Shown: piece after piece, positions 43,335 to 51,784 of the stretch
How the letters are laid out: each line of letters starts with the position of its first letter
Numbering within the stretch: the first letter of the stretch is position 1
Source of the DNA: Oscillatoria sp. FACHB-1406
GTDB taxonomy: Bacteria; Cyanobacteriota; Cyanobacteriia; Cyanobacteriales; Spirulinaceae
Assembly: GCF_014698145.1 (NCBI RefSeq)
Contig: NZ_JACJSM010000011.1
Location: 96,198 to 160,197, forward strand
Reading direction: 5' to 3'
Length of the DNA stretch: 64,000 nucleotides
The notes under the pieces: model-generated
What the model was told of the DNA's origin: nothing
What the model saw: the letters and a program-made list of their open reading frames with translations, nothing else
The model's database searches: none
Position numbers and translations under genes: made by a program

Positions 43335-44183
43335 ATGAAGCCATCCCAGAATCAATACAGCCATCTGACCGCCATCGACCGAACTTATCTATCCTTTCCC
43401 GCTCGTTTTTTATTGGAGCGTAACTTAATTCAAGGCAAAGTCTTAGATTTTGGCTGCGGTTTTGGGAACGATGTCAAGTTGCTTGGAAAAAGAAAACTGG
43501 ACGTTCTCGGCTACGATCCTTACTACTTTCCTGACTATCCGAAAGGAAAGTTTTCAACGATTCTCTGTTTCTACGTTCTGAATGTCTTATTTCCGGAAGA
43601 TCAAGCACGAGTTTTGATGGAAGTTTCCCATCTTTTAGCAGCGGAAGGTAAGGCTTACTTTGCGGTGCGGCGCGATCTGAAACGAGAAGGCTTTCGGGAA
43701 CATTACGTTCATAAAAAGCCAACTTACCAATGTCGCGTTAAATTGCCTTTTCGTTCGATTCACCTCGATGAATCTTGCGAGATTTATGAATATAGACCTT
43801 ATAACGATTGCCGCAATTCCAACAACCGATGTTTATTTTGCAATCCCTCTAAAAACTTGACTTTGTTAACTGAATCTGCTAATGCTTATGCAATTTTTGA
43901 CCCCTATCCGATGAGTCGCGGTCATGCCCTTGTTATCCCCAAGCGTCATACGGCGAATTACTTTGATATTCCGTTTGAGGAACAATCGGCGTGTTGGTTG
44001 ATGGTCGATCGCGTCCAAACTTTTTTGAAGCAAGAATTTAATCCTGACGGTTTTAATGTGGGGATTAATGTCAGTCCTGCGGCCGGTCAAAAGATGAAAC
44101 ACGCGAGCATTCACGTTATCCCGCGCTATTGGGGAGATACGGGGGCGAAGAAAGGCGGGATGCGATCGGTAATTCCGAAGTAG
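43335..44183 (+). CDS. class I methyltransferase fused to a HIT domain lacking its nucleophile
   Basis: A 282-residue fusion. Residues about 30-130 form a SAM methyltransferase (motif I VLDFGCGFG, 36-44). Residues about 165-282 form a HIT domain (Cys166/Cys169, AYAIFDPYPMSRGHALVIPKRH as parts of the HIT core, GINVSPAAGQ). The His triad reads H-A-S-I-H (His256, Ser258, His260); in HIT hydrolases the middle His attacks the phosphate, so hydrolysis or nucleotidyl transfer should be lost while nucleotide binding may remain. The domain might sense or bind a dinucleoside polyphosphate or AMP adduct. The methyl acceptor is unknown. Confidence 0.83.
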   Translation: MKPSQNQYSHLTAIDRTYLSFPARFLLERNLIQGKVLDFGCGFGNDVKLLGKRKLDVLGYDPYYFPDYPKGKFSTILCFYVLNVLFPEDQARVLMEVSHLLAAEGKAYFAVRRDLKREGFREHYVHKKPTYQCRVKLPFRSIHLDESCEIYEYRPYNDCRNSNNRCLFCNPSKNLTLLTESANAYAIFDPYPMSRGHALVIPKRHTANYFDIPFEEQSACWLMVDRVQTFLKQEFNPDGFNVGINVSPAAGQKMKHASIHVIPRYWGDTGAKKGGMRSVIPK

Positions 44184-44199
44184 ATTCTAATGGATAATG

Positions 44200-44463
44200 G
44201 ATAATGGATAATTGATAATGGATAATTGATAATTAATAATTGACAATGGATAAAATGGCGCTAAAGTTTAAAAATCGCCCAAACCATTAATATTTTGTAG
44301 GGTGGGCAGCGCCCACCAGCAAAGACTTTAGCAAAGACTTTAGCACTTCAAAACGCAGACATTTCGTAGGGTGGGCAGCGCCCACCAGCAAAGACTTTAG
44401 CACTTAAAAACGTAGATTCACGTTTTAAGTAATGCTATATTTCATTATCAATTATCCATTATC
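44200..44463. mobile_element. 264-bp MITE-like element with 21-bp perfect terminal inverted repeats
   Basis: The 21 bases at 44200-44220 are the exact inverse complement of 44443-44463 (GATAATGGATAATTG type). The interior carries two near-identical copies of a palindrome-bearing unit (GGTGGGCAGCGCCCACC followed by AGCAAAGACTTTAGCA) at about 44299-44333 and 44367-44402. No gene lies inside. Its right end supplies the stop codon (TAA at 44461-44459) of the DnaJ-pentapeptide gene. Confidence 0.65.
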
Positions 44464-45430
44464 TCGTGCATTTCGTGCCGTCGGGAAGTGTCGCGCCGGT
44501 CAAAATTGCGCCGGTCATTTTGACGAACCATTTATTACCCGATCCCATTTTTGCGCCGGTTAAGTCCGCACCGCTTAAGTCTGCACCGCTTAAGTCTGCG
44601 CCGATGAGATTTGCACCCTTAAGGTTGGCGTTTCTTAAGTTCGCTTCGAGTAAATTAGCGCGGAAGAGTTTAGCGCGAGAAAGATCTGCACCTTCAAGGT
44701 TGATGCGATGCAGAAATCCATCGCTGAGATCGGCGTTACTGAGGTTGGCGTTACTGAGATTGCGGCGCGAGAAATCTCGTTCTTTTAAATCCATACCGCT
44801 GAAGTCGCGCCCGCTTAAGTCTGGATCGGAACGGTAGTGGCGAACGTGAGAGGAAGCGCGATCGTGGTGTTCGCGATCGCGGTTGGGCGTGTAAGGCGAA
44901 GAGGGCGCGTGGGAAGCGTGGGAAGCGTCGGACTCTCGCGGTTGTTGGGAATAACCATTATTGGAGGATGAGTAACCGCGCTGCGAGTAACCGTTGCTAG
45001 AAGAGGAATAACTTCGCTGCGAATAGCCATTGTTATAGGTGGAATGGCTGTGCTGCGAGGAGCTATGCTCGGAGGTAGAATGGCTGCGTTGCGAGGCGTG
45101 ACCGTAATTATAGGGCGATCGCGGAGCGGATGAGTAGCCGCGCTCGTAGGCGGATTGCGAAGCGGATGAGTAGCCGTTGTTATAAGAAGATGAGGACGAC
45201 GATTGCGAAGCGGTTTTCGAGGAACTGCTCCGGTGGGAACGTAATTTATCGCGCGCTTCGTTAATCGCCTTGATCTGATCGTGGGCTTTTTGCTGGAGTC
45301 GCTGATTTTCTTGAGGGATGCGATCGGGATGCCAAACGAACACCAAATCCTTATAAGCCTGGTTGATCTCTTCAAGAGAAGCCCCAGGTTCTAATCCCAA
45401 CACTCTGTAATATTGAGCCAAATCGTCCAT
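44459..45430 (-). CDS. J-domain protein with pentapeptide repeats
   Basis: A 323-residue protein. Residues 1-65 form a J-domain with the HPD motif at 34-36, which would stimulate an Hsp70 ATPase. About 70-200 is a low-complexity linker rich in Ser, Tyr, Gly and His (NNGYSQRSYSSS type), probably disordered. About 205-315 is a right-handed pentapeptide-repeat helix (NLSNADLS, ADLSGADLSGADLTGA). A J-protein tied to a pentapeptide scaffold may recruit DnaK to a particular client. The last codon and stop lie in the adjacent inverted-repeat element, so the natural C-terminus may have been trimmed. Confidence 0.9.
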   Translation of the reverse strand: MDDLAQYYRVLGLEPGASLEEINQAYKDLVFVWHPDRIPQENQRLQQKAHDQIKAINEARDKLRSHRSSSSKTASQSSSSSSYNNGYSSASQSAYERGYSSAPRSPYNYGHASQRSHSTSEHSSSQHSHSTYNNGYSQRSYSSSSNGYSQRGYSSSNNGYSQQPRESDASHASHAPSSPYTPNRDREHHDRASSHVRHYRSDPDLSGRDFSGMDLKERDFSRRNLSNANLSNADLSDGFLHRINLEGADLSRAKLFRANLLEANLRNANLKGANLIGADLSGADLSGADLTGAKMGSGNKWFVKMTGAILTGATLPDGTKCTR

Positions 45431-45587
45431 TCGCGTTCCTTTCCCTCTTTGGCTTACTTATGCGACAGCATTTCCTCTCATTGTCGTTCCCCTCTCGCAA
45501 TCACGCCATGAAAATATTCCGAAGATTTGTGTAGAAATTCCCACACCCTACTCTCAGCGCTTCTACAGACGATCGTATCGCAAGGCT

Positions 45588-47000
45588 TCAATCTTTGGCG
45601 CGAACTGCTGCTACGAGATCGTGAAAAGGCTGCCAGTTATCCTCCTGCGCGATCGCTTCCCACGCCGACTCAATCACCGGGCGCAGCAACGCCGTTTTCG
45701 GATTTCGTTCCCGCAAGCGATCGCGCACTCGATCCATTTCCTCTCCCGGCAACTCATTCAAACAGCGATAATAAGTCTCGCACCATGCCTCAGCAATTTC
45801 TCGCGGTAAATCTACCCCCTCAATAACCCTCGTCACCGACGAACGCCATTCGCGATCGAAGCGTTCTGCAAGCCCTGCAAAAAAGGCATGGTAGGCGACT
45901 TGCGACTCTTGCAACAACTGCACCGTTTGCCCGACTAACTCCCTCGCCATCTCCTCCGGAAGTTCCACAAAACCGAGCTTTTGCAGCATCAACTGCTGGT
46001 AAGCCGCAAAATAATACTCCGAAAAATTCGCCAATTCCGCCTCTAAATCTGCCTTCACCGCCACCAATCGCAGCGGCGCTTGCAACATTTCCAAATTCAG
46101 TTTGCAAATTCCCGGTTGATTGCCGTAACAATAACGTCTGCCGCTGTCGAAATAAGCCGCCGTAAAATCGAGATTGTAAGTCGGAATGAAAGCATACGGC
46201 CCGTAATCGAAACTTTCCCCCGCGATCGACATATTATCCGTATTTAAAACCCCGTGACAGAAGCCCGCCGCCATCCACTGCGCCGCCAAGGTTGCCACCC
46301 GCTGCACTAACTCCGCATAGAAGCGCACGTAACGATCTTCGGCTTGTGGGTCAATTTTTGGATAATAAACCGCAATAACATGGTCTAAAAGTTTCGCAAT
46401 TAACTCCGGTTCCTGGAAAAAATGCAGCCGTTCAAAGGTTCCGAAACGAATGTGAGAGCGACTAAAACGCACCATCACCGAAGAACGAGTCGGCGAAGGT
46501 TCGTCACCGCGCCACAGCGACTCCCCGGTTTCAATCAAACTCAAACAGCGCGAGGTCGTTACGCCCAACCGATGCAACGCTTCCGCCGCTAAAACCTCCC
46601 GCACGCCGCCCTTAAGCGTCAATCGTCCGTCCGCCGTGCGCGAATAAGGCGTTCTTCCCGAACCCTTCGTCCCAAAATCATACAATTCCCCATCCCGACC
46701 GCGTACCTGTCCGTAGAGAAAACCGCGCCCGTCCCCCAAATAGGGATTGTACTCGCCAAACTGATAGCCGTGATAGCGCAGGGCTAGGAACGGGCGAACC
46801 CCCTGAAACAAGCCGAAAGCTTCGATAAAATCATCGTCTCTGACTTGTTGGGGATCGAGTCCCAGGATTTTTAGGAGCGCATCGTTGCGGAAACGGAGGA
46901 GATATTGAGGAAATTCGGCTGCTGTTACGAGATCGTAGTAATCGCCGCCGAGGTCTTCCAAGGCGGTTTCGTAGGGCAAAGAAAGAAACGGATTTGTCAT
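45588..47000 (-). CDS. selO: protein adenylyltransferase SelO (YdiU)
   Basis: SelO proteins are pseudokinase-fold enzymes that transfer AMP from ATP to hydroxyl side chains of proteins, linked to redox homeostasis. The product (about 470 residues from ATG 47000) shows the family blocks [25 protein letters not shown] (in part), [44 protein letters not shown] and [10 protein letters not shown], with the inverted ATP-binding residues in the N-DN-S and DYGP segments. The ATG 18 bases downstream of the longest frame start is chosen because [11 protein letters not shown] is the natural N-terminus. Confidence 0.93.
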   Translation of the reverse strand: MTNPFLSLPYETALEDLGGDYYDLVTAAEFPQYLLRFRNDALLKILGLDPQQVRDDDFIEAFGLFQGVRPFLALRYHGYQFGEYNPYLGDGRGFLYGQVRGRDGELYDFGTKGSGRTPYSRTADGRLTLKGGVREVLAAEALHRLGVTTSRCLSLIETGESLWRGDEPSPTRSSVMVRFSRSHIRFGTFERLHFFQEPELIAKLLDHVIAVYYPKIDPQAEDRYVRFYAELVQRVATLAAQWMAAGFCHGVLNTDNMSIAGESFDYGPYAFIPTYNLDFTAAYFDSGRRYCYGNQPGICKLNLEMLQAPLRLVAVKADLEAELANFSEYYFAAYQQLMLQKLGFVELPEEMARELVGQTVQLLQESQVAYHAFFAGLAERFDREWRSSVTRVIEGVDLPREIAEAWCETYYRCLNELPGEEMDRVRDRLRERNPKTALLRPVIESAWEAIAQEDNWQPFHDLVAAVRAKD

Positions 47001-47066
47001 GTAAGATGAGGGGAGCAATGCTGTTACAGTCTAACGTTTTACACCTATCAACGATTCTTTCGAGCG

Positions 47067-47321
47067 ATGCCCGATTCAATTATGTACCAAGAGGATGCTT
47101 ACGTCGTCCTCGAACCCGACCAACCCGAAGTCTTTCTTTCGCCGGAGGAATTACTCGAAAAGCTTGAAAATATTTTACGCGATCGAGAAGACATACCGCG
47201 AGATTTAAAACGCTTTTCTACGGTCGGCGAACAAGCGAAATATTTAATGGAATCCTCCTGCGAGTTTGATGTTGCGCCGGGGCAATATCTTCAATGGTAT
47301 GTCGTTCGGTTAGAAAAATAG
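47067..47321 (+). CDS. CRR7-like protein (chlororespiratory reduction 7 family)
   Basis: An 84-residue soluble protein whose start (MYQEDAYVVLEP), central EELLEKLENIL and end CEFDVAPGQYLQWYVVRLEK match the small cyanobacterial/plant CRR7 family, linked in plants to assembly of the chloroplast NDH complex. It diverges from selO across 66 bases. The match is from memory of the family; no search was possible. Confidence 0.72.
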   Translation: MPDSIMYQEDAYVVLEPDQPEVFLSPEELLEKLENILRDREDIPRDLKRFSTVGEQAKYLMESSCEFDVAPGQYLQWYVVRLEK

Positions 47322-47377
47322 TTCGGTAAATTACCAATTTCAAAATTAAACCGGAAACTTAAAAACGAGCAAAGCCT

Positions 47378-47496
47378 GCCAGGAACTCAAGTTCCTGGCT
47401 GATAGCTGAAACCCGTTGAAACGGGTTGGATACATCTGAATTTCCCAGTCTTCTGAAGAGGACTTGAGTTATTAGCCTTGGATTTGAACCCAAGGC
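47378..47496. repeat. ordered array of four palindromes
   Basis: Four hairpins in 120 bases: GCCAGGAACT / AGTTCCTGGC (47378-47399), AACCCGT / ACGGGTT (47410-47427), AGTC-TTCTGAAGA-GGACT (47447-47464) and GCCTTGG / CCAAGGC (47475-47496). They look like a dispersed cyanobacterial repeat built from stacked stem-loops rather than a gene. The array lies between the CRR7-like and DUF2854 genes, where it could end both transcripts. Confidence 0.75.
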
Positions 47497-47561
47497 GGGC
47501 TGTGCGAGCAGGTTTAAGCTTAAAGTTGACAATAATGCGCCCTTACGCATTCCTAAAGAAC

Positions 47562-48116
47562 TTACTCGTTTCCCGTGGAAATCAAAGCCGCTTCCACCCA
47601 ATCTTGTTTGGGCTGATTCAACTCAACTCGAATTCCGGGGCCGAAGAACTTCTCAATTTTTTCTCGGCGTTGCTGCCAGGTTTCTAAGGTCATGAAAGGA
47701 GATTCAAATTCGAGAACTAAAGTATAAGAACCGTCTCGATTTTCTTCGCGCACGCTTCGGAGGATGGGTCGTTCTTCGTCAGTGGGACTCAACCCCAAAC
47801 GCTGTAAAGAATCGTCTAAATGAACTTCTTGGCCGTAGCGAAAGCGGGTTACATCGCTGCGAATTTGATTTTGGATTTTGGTGGCTTGCTGTTCGCGCAG
47901 GGCGACGACTTCAGGGGGGGTTTCTTGGCTGTAGGTGGCGGGTTTGAGTTCGGCAGCTTTCAGGGCGAATCCACCGAGGAGGATGGGACCGCCGTAAAAA
48001 ATGCCGATAAGGTCAAGAGTGGGGTTGAGGTTGAGGAAGTAGGAGGTAATTCCGATGAGGGTCATCGCACCGCCGACGACTAAACCGAGGTTGCCAAGAG
48101 AGATTTTTCGGAGCAT
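47562..48116 (-). CDS. DUF2854 membrane protein
   Basis: A 184-residue protein with two N-terminal membrane helices (about 8-25 and 32-50; LGLVVGGAMTLIGITSYFL, GIFYGGPILLGGFALKAAELKPA) and a soluble C-terminal part (FRYGQEVHLDDSLQRLGL, DERPILRSVRE). This pattern fits DUF2854 proteins found in cyanobacteria and plant plastids, of unknown biochemical role and probably thylakoid-located. Confidence 0.75.
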   Translation of the reverse strand: MLRKISLGNLGLVVGGAMTLIGITSYFLNLNPTLDLIGIFYGGPILLGGFALKAAELKPATYSQETPPEVVALREQQATKIQNQIRSDVTRFRYGQEVHLDDSLQRLGLSPTDEERPILRSVREENRDGSYTLVLEFESPFMTLETWQQRREKIEKFFGPGIRVELNQPKQDWVEAALISTGNE

Positions 48117-48390
48117 GAAGGTATTTATAGATTAAGTGCGATCGCGCAATTGCAGCGCTTTCTATTTTCGCACGAATTTGGGATGCGTTAAAAACCGACG
48201 TTTGCAGCGAGTCCCGAAATTTCAGCGCCCAACTCAGCCAACTCTGCATCGAAAGGGGAATGCCAAGCAAATCCCTCTCCGTGGATAAGCGGGACTAAGC
48301 AGGGGATTTCAGCGCGGGAAACCAGCTTGGACAGTCGTTCGATGGCGGCGGGAATGCAGAGGGTAGTGGCGATGGGCGACAGCTATATAA
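48117..48390. other. intergenic junction with a possible minus-strand gene fragment
   Basis: An open frame on the minus strand (48382 down to the TAA at 48190-48188) reads as IATTLCIPAAIERLSKLV, then IPCLVPLIHGEGF and ends SGLAANVGF. It lacks a start codon and begins exactly where the truncated ATPase frame on the plus strand begins (stop at 48391), and its codons favour C in third position as in real genes here. It may be the tail of a gene cut by rearrangement. I do not recognise the family; chance is not excluded. Confidence 0.3.
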
Positions 48391-48417
48391 TAAAAGCTCG
48401 AAGGAGAGATCGATCTC

Positions 48418-48759
48418 GTGAAAGCGAGCGGCGGTCACGTTCGTCAATTGATGCAGATGATGCGCTCGGCTTGTCAGACAGCAGCGACGCGAAATCATGC
48501 CAAAATTCAAGCGGAAGATGTGACCTACGCCATCAACCAACAACAGTTTAATTTCGAGCGATTTTTGCCCGACGAACACTATCCTTTGATTGCGCGCGTT
48601 TGTCTGACTAAAAATGTAACAAAAGACGAAATCGGGCAGTTAATGCTGTTCAATACTTCCGTGTTGGAATATAACGGCAGCGATCGCTGGAATTATCCCA
48701 ACCCGGTCGTGAAACGCAGTGCATTTTTTCAACAGGCTTTAGAGGCTAACCTCCCATGA
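48418..48759 (+). pseudogene. C-terminal fragment of an ATPase-like protein, coupled to the TPR gene
   Basis: 113 codons from GTG 48418, reading KASGGHVRQLMQMM, AEDVTYAINQQQFNFERFL, VTKDEIGQLMLFNTSVLEY and WNYPNPVVKRSAFF. This resembles the end of a cyanobacterial P-loop ATPase; the nucleotide-binding part (about 300 residues, with Walker motifs) is missing. In the same frame, EGEIDL continues the conserved region up to a TAA at 48391-48393, so truncation is near there. A Shine-Dalgarno-like AAGGAGAG (48401-48408) would allow translation of the stub. Its TGA overlaps the ATG of the TPR gene (ATGA). Confidence 0.6.
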
Positions 48760-50633
48760 CAGCCGCGTCTCGCACCATTTTAGACGACCCTTTTTTAGAG
48801 CTAAACGAGCAGGAATTTGCACAACTGCTGACGTTTTTAGATTTTGCTGAAGGATTGACAATCGGTTTTATCGAGATTAATTTTGTGCGGGATGGGGATA
48901 TTTTGATTGAAGCTTTGAAGCAACATCCCGATTGTGCGGAGCTTCAGATTGAAGTGATGGATTTTTCCCGGGAACCGGACTTGAGATTTTTGCGGGATGC
49001 CCTAGTGCTACGGCTGGAAAAACTCGCCGTTACGGACGGAAAAAAATTAGTCGTTATTTTGCGCGGATTGGAAGCGGCCATTGGCACTGATAGCATCGGT
49101 TCTTACCCGCCCGTTCTCCAAGATTTAAACTTTGTTCGCGATGCGTATCGCACTAGCGTTCCTCACCCGATTTTATTCTTTTTGCCCGACTATGCCATCG
49201 CGCGCGTTGCTAAGTATGCGCCAGATTTTTGGGCGTGGGAATCGACGGTATTAACCTTTAAAACTTTGCCAGAAACGCGCGAAATAATTCGCAGTCAAGC
49301 GCTAGATTCTATTCCTCCCACAATCGCTTCCGAGGAAAACCAAGAACAAATCGATCGCCTCGGGCGGTTGCTGATGGAATATCATCCTTCCGGACAGCCA
49401 ATCGCAGCCAAAAATTTAGCGACTTGTGCCGATATTTACTACAAATTGGGGCTGGCTTACCTCACCCAAAAACGAGCCTATAAAGCTGCCGATTATTTCC
49501 AGGAAGCCCTCAAACTGGCAGGGGAACGGCAAGATAATCAGTTGCAACTGAGTATATATCGTCAGCTTGGCAATGCTTATGAAGAGGCTCGCAAATTTGA
49601 CGAGGCGATCGCAGCCTACAATCGCGCGCGGGAGTTGGCAGCAACCATCGGCGATCGCAGCGGAGTAGCAGCAGCATGGTTTGGTTTGGGGAATGTAGCG
49701 TTGGCGTTGCGACAGTTCGAGCGTGCAAAAGACAACTATCAGCGCTGTTTGGAGATAGAAAAGCAAGAGGGCGATCGCTACAGCCAAGCCAGTACCTACC
49801 ACAATTTGGGAATCGTTGCCCAAGAATTGCGAGACTGGGACACCGCGCGCGAGTATTACCAACAGGCTTTAGCAATCGACATCGAATTCAGCGATCGCTA
49901 CAGCCAAGCGAGTACCTACCACAATTTGGGAATCGTTGCCCAAGAATTGCGAGAATGGGACAGCGCGCGCGAGTATTACCAACAGGCTTTAGCAATCTAC
50001 ATCGAATTCAGCGATCGCTACAACCAAGGCAAAACCTACCACAATTTGGGAGGCGTTGCCCAAGAGTTGCGAGAGTGGGACACAGCGCGCGAGCTTTACC
50101 AACAGGCTTTAGCAATCTACATCGAATTCAGCGATCGCTACGAACAAGGCAAAACCTACCACAATTTGGCAATGGTTGCCCAAGAATTGCGAGAGTGGGA
50201 CACAGCGCGCGAGCTTTACCAACAGGCTTTAGCAATCTACATCGAATTCAGCGATCGCTACAGCCAAGCGAGTACCTACCACCAATTGGGAATCGTTGCC
50301 CAAGAATTGCGAGAGTGGGACAGTGCGCGGGAGCATTACCAACAGGCTTTAGCAATTAAGATCGAATTCAGCGATCGCTACAGCCAAGCGAGTACCTACT
50401 GTTGTTTGGGAAATGTGGCGATAGATTTAGAGGAATATGAGGAAGCAAAAGCTAATCATTTAAAGTGCTTGCAAATTTGGGCAGAGTATGGCGATGAATA
50501 CAACATCCAAACCTTCTCGCTACCCTGTCTTTCCCAAATTTACCAAGCCACCCAAGACGAAGAATTCTTAACATCGGCGGCGACAATCTTGGGCGTTTCG
50601 GCGGCGGAATTGCAGGGGATGTGGGGCGGATAA
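48756..50633 (+). CDS. TPR protein with near-identical repeats
   Basis: A 625-residue protein. Residues 1-200 form an alpha/beta domain without P-loop motif (LTIGFIEINFVRDGDILIEAL, KKLVVILRGLEAAIG) that looks like a partner or nucleotide-fold domain for the preceding ATPase. From about 225 on come roughly eight TPR units of 40 residues (YHNLGIVAQELREWDSAREYY type). The DNA of the repeats is almost identical over about 49,650-50,400 with a period of exactly 120 bp, implying recent duplication or gene conversion. Coupling by ATGA to the ATPase stub suggests a former two-gene system, possibly a STAND-like sensor, but this is inference. Confidence 0.82.
   Translation: MTAASRTILDDPFLELNEQEFAQLLTFLDFAEGLTIGFIEINFVRDGDILIEALKQHPDCAELQIEVMDFSREPDLRFLRDALVLRLEKLAVTDGKKLVVILRGLEAAIGTDSIGSYPPVLQDLNFVRDAYRTSVPHPILFFLPDYAIARVAKYAPDFWAWESTVLTFKTLPETREIIRSQALDSIPPTIASEENQEQIDRLGRLLMEYHPSGQPIAAKNLATCADIYYKLGLAYLTQKRAYKAADYFQEALKLAGERQDNQLQLSIYRQLGNAYEEARKFDEAIAAYNRARELAATIGDRSGVAAAWFGLGNVALALRQFERAKDNYQRCLEIEKQEGDRYSQASTYHNLGIVAQELRDWDTAREYYQQALAIDIEFSDRYSQASTYHNLGIVAQELREWDSAREYYQQALAIYIEFSDRYNQGKTYHNLGGVAQELREWDTARELYQQALAIYIEFSDRYEQGKTYHNLAMVAQELREWDTARELYQQALAIYIEFSDRYSQASTYHQLGIVAQELREWDSAREHYQQALAIKIEFSDRYSQASTYCCLGNVAIDLEEYEEAKANHLKCLQIWAEYGDEYNIQTFSLPCLSQIYQATQDEEFLTSAATILGVSAAELQGMWGG
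49651..50400 (+). repeat. 120-bp tandem repeats with a HIP1 octamer in every unit
   Basis: GCGATCGC occurs at 49651, 49771, 49891, 50011, 50131, 50251 and 50371, exactly 120 bases apart, each encoding the D-R (SDRY) turn of a TPR unit. The last five units are nearly identical. This coding repeat would be unstable by slippage and homologous recombination, so copy number may vary between strains. Confidence 0.92.
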
Positions 50634-50686
50634 AAAGCTATAATCAGATTAAAACAGCAATCAATCTACAAACGGGCTTGCGTCGC

Positions 50687-51106
50687 GTGGCAAGGGATCG
50701 ATTTCATAACATTGTTAAAGCAGCTTTAATCAAAGACGGGTGGAACGTAACGCACGATCCGCTTCAGCTTAAAGTCGGCGGGGTTGAAATGGAAATTGAC
50801 CTAGGAGCAGAACGCCTATTGGGAGCCGAGCGAGGTGACGAAAAAATTGCGATTGAAGTCAAAAGTTTTTTAGCAAGTGCATCGGCAATTTCAGAATTTC
50901 ATACTGCTTTGGGACAATTTATTAATTATCGAGCGGCTCTGCGACGAGAAGAACCAGAGCGCTTTCTTTATTTAGGAGTTCCAGAACTCACTTATCATAC
51001 ATTTTTTCAGCTTGATTTTCCCGCACAAATGCTTCAGGAAAATTTAGTCAGTATCGTAGTCTATAACATCGATAACCAGGAGATCGTTCTCTGGAAGGAT
51101 TCATGA
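50687..51106 (+). CDS. xisH: XisH-family protein
   Basis: A 139-residue protein with the XisH pattern: ARDRFHNIVKAALIKDGWNVTHDP (in part) at the start, EMEIDLGAERL and KIAIEVKSFL, resembling the D...EXK core of PD-(D/E)XK nucleases, then EFHTALGQFINYRAAL. XisH was described as needed for excision of the fdxN element in Anabaena; many cyanobacteria carry such pairs with no element nearby. GTG 50687 is chosen because XisH normally starts just before the ARD block; the open frame extends further to 50621, overlapping the TPR gene end. Confidence 0.87.
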   Translation: MARDRFHNIVKAALIKDGWNVTHDPLQLKVGGVEMEIDLGAERLLGAERGDEKIAIEVKSFLASASAISEFHTALGQFINYRAALRREEPERFLYLGVPELTYHTFFQLDFPAQMLQENLVSIVVYNIDNQEIVLWKDS

Positions 51107-51438
51107 ATAAATCGATCCAATATTCAGAAATCGTTAGAGATTTACTTCTACAATATGCTGAAGTTAAGCCTGCTTACGGAGATTTTGAAGTCGCGACTAT
51201 TTTCGACTTAGAGAGACATCATTATCAAATCTTGCATTGGGGCTGGCATCATCGCCGCTGGGTTCACCATTGCACCATTCATTTGGCAATTCGGAATGAG
51301 AAGATTTGGATTTTTTATAACGCGACAGAACACGATATTGCAGCAGATTTGGTAGAGCTTGATGTGCCGAAGCAAGATATTGTTTTAGGGTTTCATCCGC
51401 CTTCTATTCGTCAATATACCGATTATGCGGTAGGTTGA
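51103..51438 (+). CDS. xisI: XisI-family protein
   Basis: A 111-residue partner of XisH, recognised by the block RHHYQILHWGWHHRRWVHHC, IWIFYNATEHDIAADLV and VLGFHPPSIRQYTDYAVG. ATG 51103 overlaps the TGA of xisH (ATGA), giving translational coupling like a toxin-antitoxin pair. Its direct biochemical role is unknown. Confidence 0.92.
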   Translation: MNKSIQYSEIVRDLLLQYAEVKPAYGDFEVATIFDLERHHYQILHWGWHHRRWVHHCTIHLAIRNEKIWIFYNATEHDIAADLVELDVPKQDIVLGFHPPSIRQYTDYAVG

Positions 51439-51532
51439 AGGGGAGAGGGAATGATGGGGCGCTCTCCTGTACCCAATTTAGATGTGTTTTTGCTCCGCAG
51501 TTTTGAATGGTTGAATTTAATTCTAAGATAAG

Positions 51533-51784
51533 ATGATTGAACTAAAAGAAAGCCTGAGACAACAATTAGAGGGGTTAAACGAAGAGCAATTAAAACAAGT
51601 TGCTAACTTTATCGCTTTTTTAGAATTTGTGTCCCACCCCAAGCCAACTAACGTTTCCTTCAGACAAACTTTAACTCCTGAAAGACGCGCTCGACAATGG
51701 CAAGAATCTGTAAAGTGGGCGGGAACATTAGGGGTAAACTTACCCGAAATAGCTCTCCATCGCGATACGATGTATGACGAATGA
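51533..51784 (+). CDS. antitoxin of a VapBC-type pair (small, unclassified)
   Basis: An 83-residue protein: ESLRQQLEGLNEEQLKQVANFIAFLEF (in part) is the N-terminal helical segment typical of DUF2281-like antitoxins, followed by a polar tail. Its stop overlaps the start of the PIN toxin (ATGA), the usual antitoxin-first order. It is assigned by context and shape, not by a strong motif. Confidence 0.7.
   Translation: MIELKESLRQQLEGLNEEQLKQVANFIAFLEFVSHPKPTNVSFRQTLTPERRARQWQESVKWAGTLGVNLPEIALHRDTMYDE

Noticed and set aside
43335..44183. Frameshift or fusion artefact joining methyltransferase and HIT genes
   Set aside because: The frame is continuous with a plausible linker and normal codon use throughout, and no start with a ribosome site is seen at the HIT domain.
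47475..47496. tRNA T-arm-like sequence on the minus strand (GGGTTCAAATCC)
   Set aside because: No D-arm, anticodon arm or acceptor stem can be built around it; the stem is six pairs with an eight-base loop. It is one member of a palindrome array.
49676..50359. 227-codon open frame overlapping the TPR gene
   Set aside because: The 120-bp repeats are a multiple of three and nearly identical, so an alternative frame stays open in every unit. Its Arg/Pro-rich product is a shadow.
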